Assembly (NCBI GenBank): GCA_014529385.2
Contig: CM043952.1
Coordinates: forward strand, 60,121,619 to 60,181,618
Direction: 5' to 3'
DNA: 60,000 bases
DNA from: Adiantum capillus-veneris
Lineage: Eukaryota > Streptophyta > Polypodiopsida > Polypodiales > Pteridaceae
Shown here: piece by piece, positions 47,587 through 59,748 of the stretch
How the letters are laid out: each line of letters opens with the position of its first letter
How positions within the stretch are numbered: the stretch's first letter is position 1
Made by a program: the position numbers and the translations under genes
The notes under the pieces: model-generated
Databases searched by the model: none
The model's input: only the letters and a program-made list of their open reading frames with translations
Told to the model about the DNA's origin: nothing

Positions 47587-49224
47587 ATGGTTGCTTCACG
47601 CATAAATTTCCAACAAGGGGTTAGACGGAATGTCAAACCCATGGAAAATAAAGACATAAGTGATGCAAAGGGAAAAATTAATGCCCAAAATTTTTTCCAC
47701 GGCCATTCCAACAACAACAAAAACTATCGGTCCAAGGAGAAAGGAGTTTACAAAGGTAAAAATAAACTCTCTCCTGAAGAGCTTGAAACTTTTCGCAAGG
47801 ATCTCAAAAATTATGTTAAGTGTGGGGAGCAAGGACATGGCTATCATTCTTTCCCCAAAAGAAATGCTCGCAATGAGACTCATAGAGCTTCCACTATTGA
47901 AGCTTCAAAAGAGGATACTCATTGCAAAGGATCACCTCTCTCCTATGCTTGGGGAAAGGTAAGGGAGCATGATGCTTTCATCATGTTTGACCTTGGTTCT
48001 GGTCTCAACTTCATATCAATGGAGTTGGCCACCAAGTTGGGCATTCAAGCTTTTGAGATGGGAGATGCTGTAATGGCCGATGCCGCTTTCAAGGGACAAC
48101 AAGCCTCCGTTACTCCCTTGATTAGGAAGTTGCGGCTTCATGTCCAAAGCTATGTCGACAAAGAAGACTTCTTCATCTCTCCTCTCCAACATGAGGATGT
48201 TATCCTAGGGACACCATGGTTCAACCGCATGGCTGCCAACATGAAGTTCCTTGAAAGGAGAATCTACTTCACCTATAGGGGAAAGACTATGTATATAGAT
48301 GCTAATGAGTCTGGTCATACTATACCACTTGTAAATCCTCTCGCCCTTGATAAATCAATGAAAAGCTCAGTTTTTGTGTACATGATTTTTGTCAAAGAAT
48401 CCCAAAAAGATCCTAATGTTTCATCAAAGGTGAATGGTAGGAATCAAGAAGAGTTAGAATTTTCTAACTTTCTAAAAGGATTCCAAGATGTGTTCATTGA
48501 TGATATCCCTATGGACTTACCTCCAAAACGAGGGGATGATGACCATCGAATTGAGCTCCTATCAAGAAGCTCACTACCTAACAAACCTCCCTATCGAGTT
48601 TCACAAGCTCAACAAGAGGAGATCATGAGGCAAGTACAAAAATTGGTAGACAAAGGAATGGTGAGGCCTAGCTCCTCTCCCTTTTGCTCTCTAGTCCTTT
48701 TAGTGCAAAAGAAAGATGGTACATACCGCATGTGTGTGGACTATCGCGCACTAAATCATATCACTATCAAAAACGGATTTCCCGTACCTCGGGTAGAAGA
48801 TCTGTTTGATAAGCTACAAGGCTCTACCTACTTCAGTATGATTGACCTTAAAAGTGGCTACCATCAAATAAGGATAGTGAATGAAGATATCCTAAAGACT
48901 GCGTTTCGTACAACGTTTGGCCTTTATGAATATCTAGTCATGCCTTTTGGCTTGACTAATGCACCAGCTACATTCAATCAATTAATGGAGAAATTTTTTA
49001 GACCCTACCGCAAATTCACTGGAGTGTTCTTTGATGATATCATCATCTACTCCAATTCCTTGGAGGAACACAAGAAACATCTGCAAGTGATTTTTCAAGC
49101 ATTAGGGGAGAATAAGCTTTTTCTCAATCAAAAGAAAAGTGAATTTTTCCTTCAAGAGATTCAATACTTAGGTCATATATCTCTCGAGATGGTATCCGTA
49201 TGGATCCATCAAAGTTGGAGGTAA
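47587..49224 (+). pseudogene. Nucleocapsid, protease and RT in one 545-codon frame
   Basis: The knuckle is degenerate (VKCGEQGHGYHSFP: first and last Cys lost). The protease shows MFDLGSGLNFIS (Leu replaces the usual Ser/Thr in the D-x-G loop) and EDVILGTPWFNRMAAN. RT shows PPYRVSQAQQEEIMRQV, GTYRMCVDYRALN, GYHQIRIV, MPFGLTNAPATFN and FFDDIIIYSN with both Asp. It ends by a frameshift at about 49185 before the thumb. This is the longest open frame in the window. Confidence 0.92.
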
Positions 49225-49800
49225 TAAAAGCATTGCCTAACCCAAGGAATCTACATGAGCTAAGAAGCTTTATCGGTATGTGTGCATACTATAGACGCTT
49301 CATAGCAAAATTCTCTCAAACAGCAGGACCATTACATGACTTAACAAAGAAAAACGTTAAGTATTCATGGACTGCTAAGGAGCAAAGTGCTTTTGACAAG
49401 CTCAAAGAGAAGCTTATCTCCCAACTAGTCCTTATGCTTCCGGATCTCTCAAAGCCATTTGAGGTCCAATGTGATGCTTGTGGTGATTGCCTTGGAGCAG
49501 TCTTGCTTCAAGAAGGACATGCCATAGCCTATGAGAGCCGAAGGCTCAACATGGATGAACGGGTCTTAGGCATTTATGAGAAATAGCTGTTAGCTGTTCT
49601 ACATGCCCTAGACACATGGAAGCACTATCTATTGGGGACTCCATTCATCTTACGAACAGACCATCAAAGTCTCAAGTACTTCATGACACAAACAAAGCTT
49701 TCCGACAAACAAATGAGGTGGGCAAATTTTCTTTCACAATTTAATTTCCACATTGCTCACATTGCTGGGAAGCACAATCAAGTGGCTGATGCACTTCCGC
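49200..49800 (+). pseudogene. RT connection and RNase H
   Basis: Frame 49200-49586 has LRSFIGMCAYYRRFIAKF and FEVQCDACGDCLGAVLLQEG. After one stop at 49584, RTDHQSLKYFMTQ, KQMRWANFLSQF and HNQVADAL follow in the same frame (49632 onward). Confidence 0.92.
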
Positions 49801-51294
49801 GACGACCAAAAGTTAATGCTGTGTCAATAGCAACTCACAATGATCTATCTTCTATGATAGATGAGTATGCTACTAACCCTGATTTTAAAGACATAATGTC
49901 AGTCCTTTCTTTGGGGAAGAAAGAGGAACCATTCACCTTGCAGGATGGTTATCTTCTCCATGGCAATAGGCTATGTGTTACCCACTCCCTTCGTGAGAAA
50001 GTCATGTATGAATCCCACGCTCCTCCCTATGCGGGGCATCGAGGCATTCAACCTTCTCTTCTAGGAGTAGAGACGTACTTTTATTGGCCTACCATGAAAG
50101 TGGACATACAAGAGTATGTTTCAAAATGTGTAGTATGCCAAAAGATCAAGTATGATAGAGGGAAGCAACCCGGATTACTCCAGCCATTGCCAATTCCTAA
50201 TTCACCATGGGAGAGTATATCCATGTTTTTATCTTTGGATTACCAAAATCTATCCATGGGAATACGGGAATATGGACAATAGTTGACAGGTTTAGCAAGC
50301 AAGCACACTTTATCTCTGTCAAGAAGACTATCAAGGCACACCAAATGGCAACTCTCTTCATATCACAGATTTTCAAACACCATGGATTGCCAACGTCCAT
50401 CGTTTCAGATAGAGATCCTAGAATGACCAGTAATTTTTGGAAAGGTCTCTTTGAAAATCTAGGTACAAGATTGAATTTCTCTTCGGCCTATCACCCACAA
50501 ACGGATGGCCAAAGTGAGATAGCCAATCTTATGATTCTTGGTTTACTAAAGACCTATGTCACAGAAGTAGATCAACACTCACAATGGGAAAAGTGCTTAC
50601 CTCTTGTAGAGTATGCGTATAATAATACTATCCATACAAAAGCAACTTTTGAAATCATAGAAGGAAGACCTAAAAGTCCCTTGCTACTCAAAGTACATGG
50701 GAAGATCTTCGCTGTCGATGAGTATAGCTGTGACCTGCAAACATCTTTTGAAAAGATTAAGGAGGCTATATCCATCTCCCAACTAAGGCAAAAAGCTGCT
50801 GCTGACAAGCACAGAAGGTCCTTAACATTCAAAGAAAATGATTGGGTCTTACTTAAGTTTCCTAAGGCTCGATTGAGGCAAACGACGGGCAAAAACCCTA
50901 CGGGCCATGAAAAGTATTATGCTAAACTAGCAAAAAGATACTATGGTCCTTTTCAAATTTTGAAGCCAATCAATGAGGTAGCTTATCAACTCAAGTTACC
51001 TAGCCATTGGCTCATACACAATTCTTTTCATGTGAGCTTACTCAAGCCCTACAAAGGAGAACCTCCAAATGAACCCATTATTGAAGACCCTCCCGAAATC
51101 GAAGATCAAGAAGAGGTACTACAACCCGAAGCTATTCTTCGGCATGAAGACAAGTACTACAACATGGTAAGATTATCCGAAGATATCTTATTAAGTTCAA
51201 AAATTATCCTTTTGAAGATGCTAGATGGATGCAAGGAATCCAGCTTAAGCATAGTATGAACCTTGTCAACGCTTACAATGCTACATTAGAGTAA
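49800..51294 (+). pseudogene. Integrase with GPY/F module and chromodomain-like tail
   Basis: The zinc domain has HAPPYAGHRG and KCVVCQKIK (HHCC). After a shift near 50230, the core has GIWTIVDRFSKQAHF (Asp), SIVSDRDPRM (Asp) and TDGQSEIAN (Glu). AKRYYGPFQIL is the GPY/F module and HNSFHVSLLKPYKG follows. A frameshift at about 51175 moves the chromodomain-like end (YLIKFKNYPFEDARWMQ) out of frame. The element is close in layout to the one at 2438-8819, but the triad is complete here. Confidence 0.92.
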
Positions 51295-51651
51295 CCAAAT
51301 GTACACGTTTCTTTCAAATGATTAATGTTTTTGTCTTATAAGACTAATTCTCTCTTTATTGTGCACAAATTTAAGCAGTATGCATACTAAGAATCATGTT
51401 TGGGGTGACGACGTCTCTCAAACACCATGTAGAATTTGTCACTCTACTTGGGAGGATGAAATGGACTAAAGAGCAGACATGCTTCCGTCAGCTATGTCTT
51501 CCAAGCACCAAATGGATTAGTCATCCATCTTGGAATGATGTCGTAGGGTAAAAAGGGATCCTCTACCCGCTAAGACAAATTGACTAATGGCTATGACTTT
51601 ATCTCTTTTACCTCATAGTCGAGGACGACTATGATTTCAAGAGATAGATAA
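51295..51651 (+). other. 3' untranslated region before LTR2
   Basis: No frame seen. The purine stretch TTTCAAGAGATAGATAA precedes LTR2 but is a weak PPT. Confidence 0.6.
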
Positions 51652-53284
51652 TGTCATCAAATATATAATATCTAACCAACCCAAATGATTTTCTCATATT
51701 AAACTGATCATTTAATATGGGACAATAAACGGGAACAAGGGTTAGAATATAGACATGTGCTTACGGATCTATCTCAACACGGGGCCAATGGTAAAGGGGC
51801 CCACATGAGAGATGGTCTGCCAAAGAGCAAGGTTAACTAATGAAGCTTAAAAGACCTTAGGTTTAGCTTCATTAAAGACCTCCAACGGTTAGTGTTAAAA
51901 GTCCTTTTGACCTTAAGCAAGCTAGGGTTGTGCTTGAGGTGAGAACCTTAGGCAAGCTAGGGCTGTGCTTGGAGTGGGAACCCTATCTAAACTTAGGCAA
52001 GCTAGGGCTGTGCTTGAGGTGGGAACCCGACCTAAACTTAGGCAAGCTAGGGCTGTGCTTGAGGTGGGAACTCCACCTAAGGTGCTTGTCATGCTTGATG
52101 ACTAAGGTACTTGAGGTACTTATCACATTTAATGAGGAAGTTGCTTGAGAAGCTTCCTATGCATGGGGGGTAAGATGCTTGAGTCAAAAAGAGAACCTAC
52201 TCACTTAATGAGGAAGTTGCTTGAGAAACTTCCTATGCATAAAAATCTCAAAGTTAGGGGAATTCTAAAAGGGCACATGGGACACATGTCAGACTCTCAC
52301 TAAGCTTAACCACATGGGTGCTTGAATGCTATTGGTTGGGCTAAAGCATGGGGTCCAATGAGCTTTTGCTTCCACCTAACAAATATCTAGATATTTTCAA
52401 TCTCTCTCTCTCTCTAAGGGTAAGGAGGACACTTGTCAAAAGACTACCCATATGCTTGACTGCATGCTGGATGTGATTGGCTAAGGGGAGAGGGGTCCAA
52501 TGAGCTTGTAGCAAGTAGAATTTTCTCCCAAAGCAAGAAAGGGGGGTGCTAGGGGGATATACACCATCACACACACTCATTGGAGACACCATTCTCACTT
52601 GGTGAAAGTTGAGGAACACCACCTCCTTCTCCAAGCTTGTGAGAGTGAAAGCCTACACCAACACTCTTGGCTATGGAATGCAAATCCAACCAAGAGTCAT
52701 GCTTCAATGCTTAAGCTTGCCATCTTCTCCATCTCCATTACTATGCTATTATGTATGCTAGCAAGAAGAGTAATGATAAGTGAGGAACTACTTCTTTCTC
52801 CTATGGAATGTTTCTTCTTCCTCTTCCCTATCCTCATTCCCCGCTAGCTCTCTCCACCTTCAAAGGTGTTTGAGGCCTTGGGACTGAGGCTTGGGATAGT
52901 TAATGGTTTCTTCAAGTTTATGTTATGTTATGTTTGTGATGCATGAAGATTTCCATATTCATTGCATCACCAAGTTCACAAGGAATACAAAGATTGTATT
53001 GTACCAAGTCTCTCTTGAAGGAAGAAACTATAATACAAATGCCTATTGGAGGGGGGACCGCCGGCTCCATATGAATCCAGTCCTCAACTATTGTCATGTT
53101 CTCTAAACTCTCTCTCTCTCTCTCTTGCATAAGTATTGTTCATGCCAAGTTAACTAAGTACCATGTTTATGTTGCTACCATCAATTAAGTTCATGCTCTA
53201 TGCTCACAAAGTAATCTCTTAAAAGTGGTTCACCTACTTTCCTAATTCCGCTACTCTCAAAGTTCATAGGCCATTTCCATTACA
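51652..53284 (+). repeat. LTR2 of the compound
   Basis: It corresponds to LTR1 at a constant offset of 7,177 with the third base changed (TGT for TGC). I saw no other difference in the stretches compared. It contains the 45-bp array at 51912-52082. Confidence 0.9.
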
Positions 53285-53696
53285 TTGGTATCAGAGAATT
53301 TGGTTTCTCTTTTCTTGCTTAAGAAGAGAGGTCCTTAAGTAGCCTATTAATGGTTGATTTTGTTAATTATATTAAGGTAAGTGGGATTGGGATCTATTAT
53401 CAGTTTTGTTGAGCCCAATATGTGGGATATGGTCCACACCTCGGGAGCTTTGGACTTAATAATGGAGTCTATTTAGACTTGCCTATGGCATTACCATTAT
53501 TGAGCCATAAGAAGTCTGAAAGGAGCTATCCCTCGACAACTTCGCTATGTTAGACTCTCCACTACTCTCTATAATTAACCAATTCGAGCCGTGGGTGTAG
53601 ATACGTAAGTGCCTATTTTCAAAGGCTAAGAAGAGTAGCAACTAAGGTTTTGAATTGCCAAAGCATACACTAAGTAAACACGTAAGTTTAATTAGC

Positions 53697-55327
53697 ATGG
53701 CTGACAATAATCAAGAGAGGAGAATGAACATTGATAACTTTGATTTTGCACATGAAGGTGCCAATGATGATGCTCCCATGTTCGTTAATTATCTTGTCAC
53801 TAGCTAGGTTGCAACAAGCTATGGGCAACCCCACTTTGCAAGCCAAAGTTACTCAACAACTTCGTGCTTATGGGATTTCCTTTACTCTCCAAGAGGAGAG
53901 AGAGCTTATGAGGCCTCTTGAAGAGACCCCCAAAAGAAGACTCACTCCCATACGAGAGGAGGAATCCAAAGATCAAGAAAGCAATGAATCCCTAAATTCC
54001 TCCAAAGATGTGGCTCCACGAAGAAGGAGGACTAAACGATCGCCAACTCCTCCCAAGAGGAAATGGTTAACCCATAGTTCTTCTCCTCGTCACTCCAAAA
54101 GGGAAGAGAGGAAACCAAGGAAGAAAAGGGCAAGAAAGAGGTCACCCTCTTCTCCTTCTTCTTCACCTTCCTCCTCTACCGATGAAAGCTATGGCTATTC
54201 TCCTAGAGAATATAAGAGGGGAGGACATCGCAAATCTTATCCTGCATGGCGAAGGCCACAAAAGCTCAAGAAGTTCAAAGAGGGAGGAAAGAGTATCTCT
54301 TTTCTCACCTATGATGGACCTTTGGTGCTACTGACAAAGTATTGGCCTTCATCCAACAATTTGATGCGGCCTTTGGAGACGAGGGCTTCACAGAGTCCTC
54401 CAAGCTATGCCATGTAGCTATGCACTTCCAAAAATCAGCTCGTCAATGGTGGGCTAGTCTTCGAGGCAATGGCGAAGCACCAAAGACATGGAAAACTCTA
54501 CGAGTTTCCATCATGAAGCAATTCCTTGCAAGTGATGCAAAGGAAAAAGTGATCACCGAATGGTGGAGTTTAAGGCTTCTCTCTCATGAGTCTATCCACA
54601 AATATGTGGACAAGTTTTAGGATTTACATCTCAAGGCTATTGTCTTTCAAAAGATAGACTTTGCTGAGCAAAAACAACAATTCTGTGCAGGATTACATGA
54701 GGAGATGGCCGAGTTTGTATCTCTCAACGGCCTGACTCTATCAACGAAGTAATCCACCATACCATGGTTGCTTCACGCATAAATTTCCAACAAGGGGTTA
54801 GACGGAATGTCAAACCCATGGAAAATAAAGACATAAGTGATGCAAAGGGAAAAATTAATGCCCAAAATTTTTTCCACGGCCATTCCAACAACAACAAAAA
54901 CTATCGGTCCAAGGAGAAAGGAGTTTACAAAGGTAAAAATAAACTCTCTCCTGAAGAGCTTGAAACTTTTCGCAAGGATCTCAAAAATTATGTTAAGTGT
55001 GGGGAGCAAGGACATGGCGATCATTCTTTCCCCAAAAGAAATGCTCGCAATGAGACTCATAGAGCTTCCACTATTGAAGCTTCAAAAGAGGATACTCATT
55101 GCAAAGGATCACCTCTCTCCTATGCTTGGGGAAAGGTAAGGGAGCATGATGCTTTCATCATGTTTGACCTTGGTTCTGGTCTCAACTTCATATCAATGGA
55201 GTTGGCCACCAAGTTGGGCATTCAAGCTTTTGAGATGGGAGATGCTGTAACGGCCGATGCCGCTTTCAAGGGACAACAAGCCTCCGTTACTCCCTTGATT
55301 AGGAAGTTGCGGCTTCATGTCCAAAGC
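53697..55327 (+). pseudogene. Second, truncated interior: gag to mid-protease
   Basis: Same gag frames and breaks as the first interior. The nucleocapsid-protease frame from 54764 runs to VTPLIRKLRLHVQSK and then enters LTR3 sequence and stops at 55360. Two substitutions distinguish it (Asp for Tyr in the knuckle region, Thr for Met in the protease region). RT, RNase H and integrase are absent. Confidence 0.9.
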
Positions 55328-55750
55328 AAATCCAACCAAGAGTCATGCTTCAATGCTTAAGCTTGCCATCTTCTCCATCTCCATTACTATGCTATTATGT
55401 ATGCTAGCAAGAAGAGTAATGATAAGTGAGGAACTACTTCTTTCTCCTATGGAATGTTTCTTCTTCCTCTTCCCTATCCTCATTCCCCGCTAGCTCTCTC
55501 CACCTTCAAAGGTGTTTGAGGCCTTGGGACTGAGGCTTGGGATAGTTAATGCTTTCTTCAAGTTTATGTTATGTTATGTTTGTGACGCATGAAGCTTTCC
55601 ATCTTCATTGCATCACCAAGGCCACAAGGAACAGAAAGATTGTATTGTACCAAGTCTCTCTTGATGGAAGAAACTATAATACAAATGCCTATTGGAGGGG
55701 GGATTGCTGGCTCCATATGAATCCGGTCCTCAACTATTGTCATGTTCTCT

Positions 55751-55811
<61 letters not shown>

Positions 55812-55966
55812 AAAGTATTGTTCATGCCAAGTTAACTAAGTACCATGTTTATGTTGCTACCATCAATTAAGTTCACCCGCTATGCTCACAAAGTAATCTC
55901 TTAAAAGTGGTTCACCTACTTTCCTAATTCCGCTACTCTAAAAGTTCATAGGCCATTTCCATTACA
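55328..55966 (+). repeat. LTR3, 5'-truncated
   Basis: It corresponds to 45505-46107 of LTR1 but is visibly more diverged than LTR2, for example GCTTTCTTC for GGTTTCTTC at about 55550 and ATGAAGCTTTCC for ATGAAGATTTCC. Its (CT)n tract is longer (55755-55808 against about 20 bases). It ends CCATTTCCATTACA. Confidence 0.9.
55755..55808 (+). repeat. (CT)n microsatellite in LTR3
   Basis: About 26 CT units where LTR1 and LTR2 have about 10. Confidence 0.97.
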
Positions 55967-57050
55967 CTGAATATTGTGCCTTTAGAGAAAACCTAGTCTA
56001 CTTCATAAGGTCTTGACCATGTATCTTAAGATTGGGTTTCTTTGGGCGTAACTTTTATTGGTATAACGAAACCAGATCCCCTTTCCTAAACCGCTTTACT
56101 TTTAGTTTACTATCATGCCAGTATTTCCTATGTTGCTGTACCACTTCTTGTTCCTTTGATCTTTGTCTTATTTCATCCAGCTTGAATAGCTCACCTAACC
56201 TCTTCTTGAGGGTTGAGTTGTAATCCATGTCATGCTCTATTGCCAATCAAAGACCATTACGAATGGTGTCATTCTAGTTGTGATCTTATATGCTGTCTTG
56301 TATGCTAAGAGTGTTGTTTGAAGCTTTTCATCCCAGAGGTGAGGTTCCTTCTAAACTATCTTAGTCAAGATAGTCTTAATAGTCTTATTGCTACTCTCCA
56401 CCTATCCATTGCATCTGGGATAGCAAGGTGTAGAATTTTGATTCTTGATTGGAAAATAGAAATTAGAATCTAAATAGTTTCACTTATGAAATTGGTTCCT
56501 TCTAAACTATCTTAGTCAAGATAGTCTTAATAGTCTTATTGCTACTCTCCACCTATCCATTGCATCTGGGATAGCAAGGTGTAGAATTTTGATTCTTGAT
56601 TGGAAAATAGAAATTAGAATCTAAATAGTTTCACTTGTGAAATTGGCTCCTTGATTTGAAACTATTTCAATCGGGTAGCCACATCGACATATGATGCCCT
56701 CATATAAGAACCAAGTTGTGGATTCGGTTGTGTTGTGGGGAAATGCTTTAGCTTCCACCCATTTGCTTACACAACATGTAGCCATAACTATATAGTGTTC
56801 TTTCTAAGAGTAGCCTTCTTGAATGGTCGCATAAAATCTAGACCCCATTTCATGAATATTTCTATTGGTTGTATTGTGGTCAAAGGTGTCATGTCTACTA
56901 CATTGGCTCTATTGATTCTATGGAGAATATCATATGCTTTACAAAAGGCTCTAGCATCTTACATCATACTATGCCACCATAACCCTATTTGATAAGTAAT
57001 TCTAGTAATAAAGTGTCTCCTTGCACTACGACTGTGGGCTTCAATGATCA
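55967..57050 (-). pseudogene. Integrase of the split minus-strand Ty3 element
   Basis: On the minus strand: WGLDFMRPFKKATLR (core start, about 56850), YPRCNG then VESSNKTIKTILTKIV (Glu region, about 56400), LLAYKTAYKITTRMTPF (about 56300) and LKVKRFRKGDLVSLYQ (C-terminal strand, 56055). It ends with FSKGTIF beside the chromovirus insertion. A 151-bp tandem duplication (56343-56646) disrupts the frame between the second Asp and Glu. Confidence 0.8.
56343..56646. repeat. 151-bp tandem duplication inside integrase
   Basis: GGTTCCTTCTAAACTATC begins at 56343 and again at 56494. The two units are almost identical through GTTTCACTTATGAAATTGG. The period is not a multiple of three. Confidence 0.93.
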
Positions 57051-57315
57051 CTTGCATCCTTCCTTGTATGGATATACATCTTCTAAACACCCCATCGATG
57101 CCCAGTCAATATAGAGATCCAACTATAATAGTGAATTTTAGACTTGTGATTATAAGCCCTTCTTACTCGACTAAGAGAAATCTTTTGGAAATTTTCTATA
57201 CTTTAGAAAGTCATATACATCCTGCCACCACTCTAGATCTAGCTCGTCATTGTCATTGTTTAAAATAACTCAACATCAACTAGTTGATAATGTCACGGAG
57301 ATACCTTTCATGCTT

Positions 57316-57518
57316 CTAGATACCACAGTGAGTCTTTCCAGGCTTATGGACAATCTTGAATTCAAATTCCAATAGGAACATCATCCATCTAATTAATCTT
57401 CCTTGAAAAACCACTTTATTATTCAAATAGAGTAACGCTTGATGATCAACATCAAAATTAAATACTTTTTCCAACAAATAATGCTTGAATTTTGTGAGAC
57501 TAGAGACCATTCCCAGTG

Positions 57519-57553
<35 letters not shown>

Positions 57554-58060
57554 TGTGGAATACCCTTGCTTTGTCATGTTGTACTAAAGTTTATTAGATA
57601 ATCTGTTTTTCCATCAAGTTGTGCCAAAATAACTCCCATTCATATACCAAAAGAATCTATATGAGCATGGAAAATAGCCTTTGAATTTGGTTGGCGAAGG
57701 ATCGACTTTGTACCAATGGTATCCGCTTCACATTCTACAGTCCATAAAAATTCAGCTCCCTTCTGGTTTAATTCATATATTGGAATGGCCTTTGTTACAT
57801 ATGAATAAACCTTCAATAAAAGTTGTGTACCCCAAAAATGAACACACATTCATTGGTGCTCTGCCTTGTTGGAGACTTTGGATCTTATTTTTAGCCATCT
57901 CTATGCCATTTTTGGACACAATATGTCCCGATAGCTGCCCCTTCTAGACCAGGAATATTGACTTGAAGGGATTCATACATATCCTCTTCTCTTTGTATCT
58001 CTCAAATACCATCTCCAAAAATAGAAGATGCCAATACTTATGTGTAATTGTTGTGGCATA
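57316..58060 (-). pseudogene. RNase H and RT C-terminal part of the split Ty3 element
   Basis: On the minus strand: RICMNPFKSIFLV then GHIVSKNGIE (RT thumb, about 57990-57890), VTKAIPIYELNQKGAEFLW (connection, about 57800), KFKHYLLEKVFNFDVDHQALLYL (RNase H, 57490) and FKIVHKPGKTH (57330). The RT palm with the active site is not found. The element breaks off at about 58060. Confidence 0.75.
57520..57552 (+). repeat. (TG)n microsatellite
   Basis: About 16 TG units within the RNase H remnant. Confidence 0.96.
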
Positions 58061-58219
58061 GATCACTTGATTGTTAATGTCCCAATAATCCAAATACACC
58101 AAAGATCACACCATTGAACTTAATTAGGATTACGAACAAGACACCGCAAACTACCCCTGTGGTACATGTAAATGTACTTACATAGTCGATGCTCCAAGAT
58201 TGAAATTTTATATCCTTGA

Positions 58220-59535
58220 AGAGAGAGATTGTACGTCAATTGCCCAAATGAGGAAGAAGAAAACATGAAGGAAGAGATCACTAAAAGCTACAAATTCAAT
58301 CCCTAGTTCAAAGACTAACATAGGGACATGTGATGATCTTGTGTATATAAACAACCCTGAAAATGATTCAAATTCAATTGAGACCATGGAAACTAAGATG
58401 AACACCATGAGGGAAAAATCAAGATGCCAAAATTGAGAGCTAGCTTAACAAAAAAAGGAAACAAAAATTAAAGCAAAGATCCTAGCGCAACAAGAGCCCG
58501 TAGACTTACATCCTGCACCTAAACATTTTAAATCTTATACCATGGGGGAACAAAAAGTTGTGTACATTAAGCCCAATGAATGCCTACCAATGGAAGTGGT
58601 GGAGTATACGATGGTTTGGTAGTAGTTAAGGAGATAGAATTGGTAGACCACCATGCAAGGAGTCTAAACCAATTTTTATTGCTCAAGACCTTAATGAAAT
58701 TGAAGAGGTTTTACTTAAGGAACTTCTCAAAGGACTCAATGACATATTTTCTTCGACATATCATGATATGAAGACGTTTCACCTTCCATCATGCAACATA
58801 TAATTCCCATGGTTAGCACTACTAAACCAGTCCAACAATGACCCTACCCAATATACCCTAAGCATGCAAAGATTGTTTGAGAAGAACTTGAAAAGCTTAT
58901 CAGACGTGGATTGATATACCCTATTGAGCACTCAAAATGGATTTCTTAGATCGTCATTCTGCCAAAAAATAATGGGAAATTCAGAGTGTGCATGGACCAT
59001 AAAAATGTCAATGAAGCCACTAGGAGAGATCATAATCTCTTGCTATATTTGAACATGTCCTTGAGAGAGTTCTAGGAAAGGAGGGTTACTCCAATTACAT
59101 TCAAATCACCATTGTGCTAAAGGACCAAGCTAAAACTGCTTTTATAATAGAGTTGAGATTGTTTTTTTGTGTGATGGCCTTTGGCTTAATAAATGCCCTT
59201 GCTACATTGCACCGATTAATAAACACTGCTTTCAAGGATTATTTAAGGAAATTTTGTGAAGCTTTCCTAAATGATGTTTGTGTATATTCCTCTTGGAAAG
59301 AGCATTTGTCATGTTTACATAAAATGTTCAAAAAGTGTAAATTATATCACATCTCATTGAACCCTTTCAAATGCCAATTTTGGGCTAAACATGGAGTCAT
59401 TTTAGGGCATATAGTGGTCCAAGAATGGGATTTTTACATATGAAAGTAAAATCAAAGGCATTCTAGAGTTGCCACCACCAAAAAACTATAAGGAAGTTAA
59501 AAGATTCATTGTCCATGTTGTTGCTACCATATACA
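58220..59535 (+). pseudogene. Ty3 reverse transcriptase remnant, opposite strand
   Basis: Plus-strand segments read EELEKLIRRGLIYPIEHSKW (58885), NNGKFRVCMDHKNVNEATRR (58970), CVMAFGLINALATLHRLI (59168) and HISLNPFKCQFWAKHGVILGH (59350). LELPPPKNYKEVKRFI follows at 59465. The active site is LNDVCVYSS (first Asp of the usual DD replaced by Asn). Upstream (58220-58560) is poorly legible. It is a separate element from the minus-strand RT ending at 58060. Confidence 0.8.
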
Positions 59536-59546
59536 TGTGGTAGTGG

Positions 59547-59748
59547 TGTGTGTGAACACACTAGGACCGCCGGGGCATTTTTTCCCTCTTTAGGAGGTTT
59601 TTTCCCTCGAGCATTTTATATACGCCCATCACTCTAGGGCTATCCATATTTCTATTGCACACTAAGTAATACACTCTCTATTGTGTGCCTTGAGCTTCCT
59701 TCGTCTTCTCCAAGCTGTGTGTGTGTTTCTCTGTAATCCTAATTCTCA
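59547..59748 (+). repeat. Candidate solo LTR
   Basis: 202 bp from TGTGTGTGAACACAC to CCTAATTCTCA, flanked by AGTGG and GGTGG (four of five). It includes GGGGCATTTTTTCCC and AGGTTTTTTCCC words. A solo LTR arises by recombination between the two LTRs of one element. The call rests on ends and flanks only. Confidence 0.4.

Larger units (their letters stand above)
44475..55966 (+). mobile_element. Compound Ty3 chromovirus: LTR, interior, LTR, partial interior, partial LTR
   Basis: LTR1 44475-46107, interior 46108-51651, LTR2 51652-53284, second interior 53285-55327 and partial LTR3 55328-55966. Segment 44475-55327 contains a 7,177-bp repeat: 44475-48150 recurs at 51652-55327, with only two differences seen in the coding part (47842/55019 and 48074/55251). 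The outer flanks GTGAA and CTGAA match at four of five bases. Structure fits a tandem dimer sharing LTR2, later shortened. Confidence 0.88.
34489..58060 (-). mobile_element. Minus-strand Ty3 element split by two younger insertions
   Basis: The 3' LTR (34489-35025) and PPT are at the left. Moving right, the minus strand shows an extra ORF (44200-40690 plus 35175-35040), the integrase C-terminus (44474-44247), integrase (57050-55967), RNase H and RT (58060-57316). A copia element (35181-40680) and a chromovirus compound (44475-55966) interrupt it. The integrase reading resumes on the two sides of the latter, ending with FSKGTIF before and VYNVSRIKLYY after. The 5' LTR, gag and the first part of RT are not found before the window ends. 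Confidence 0.75.
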
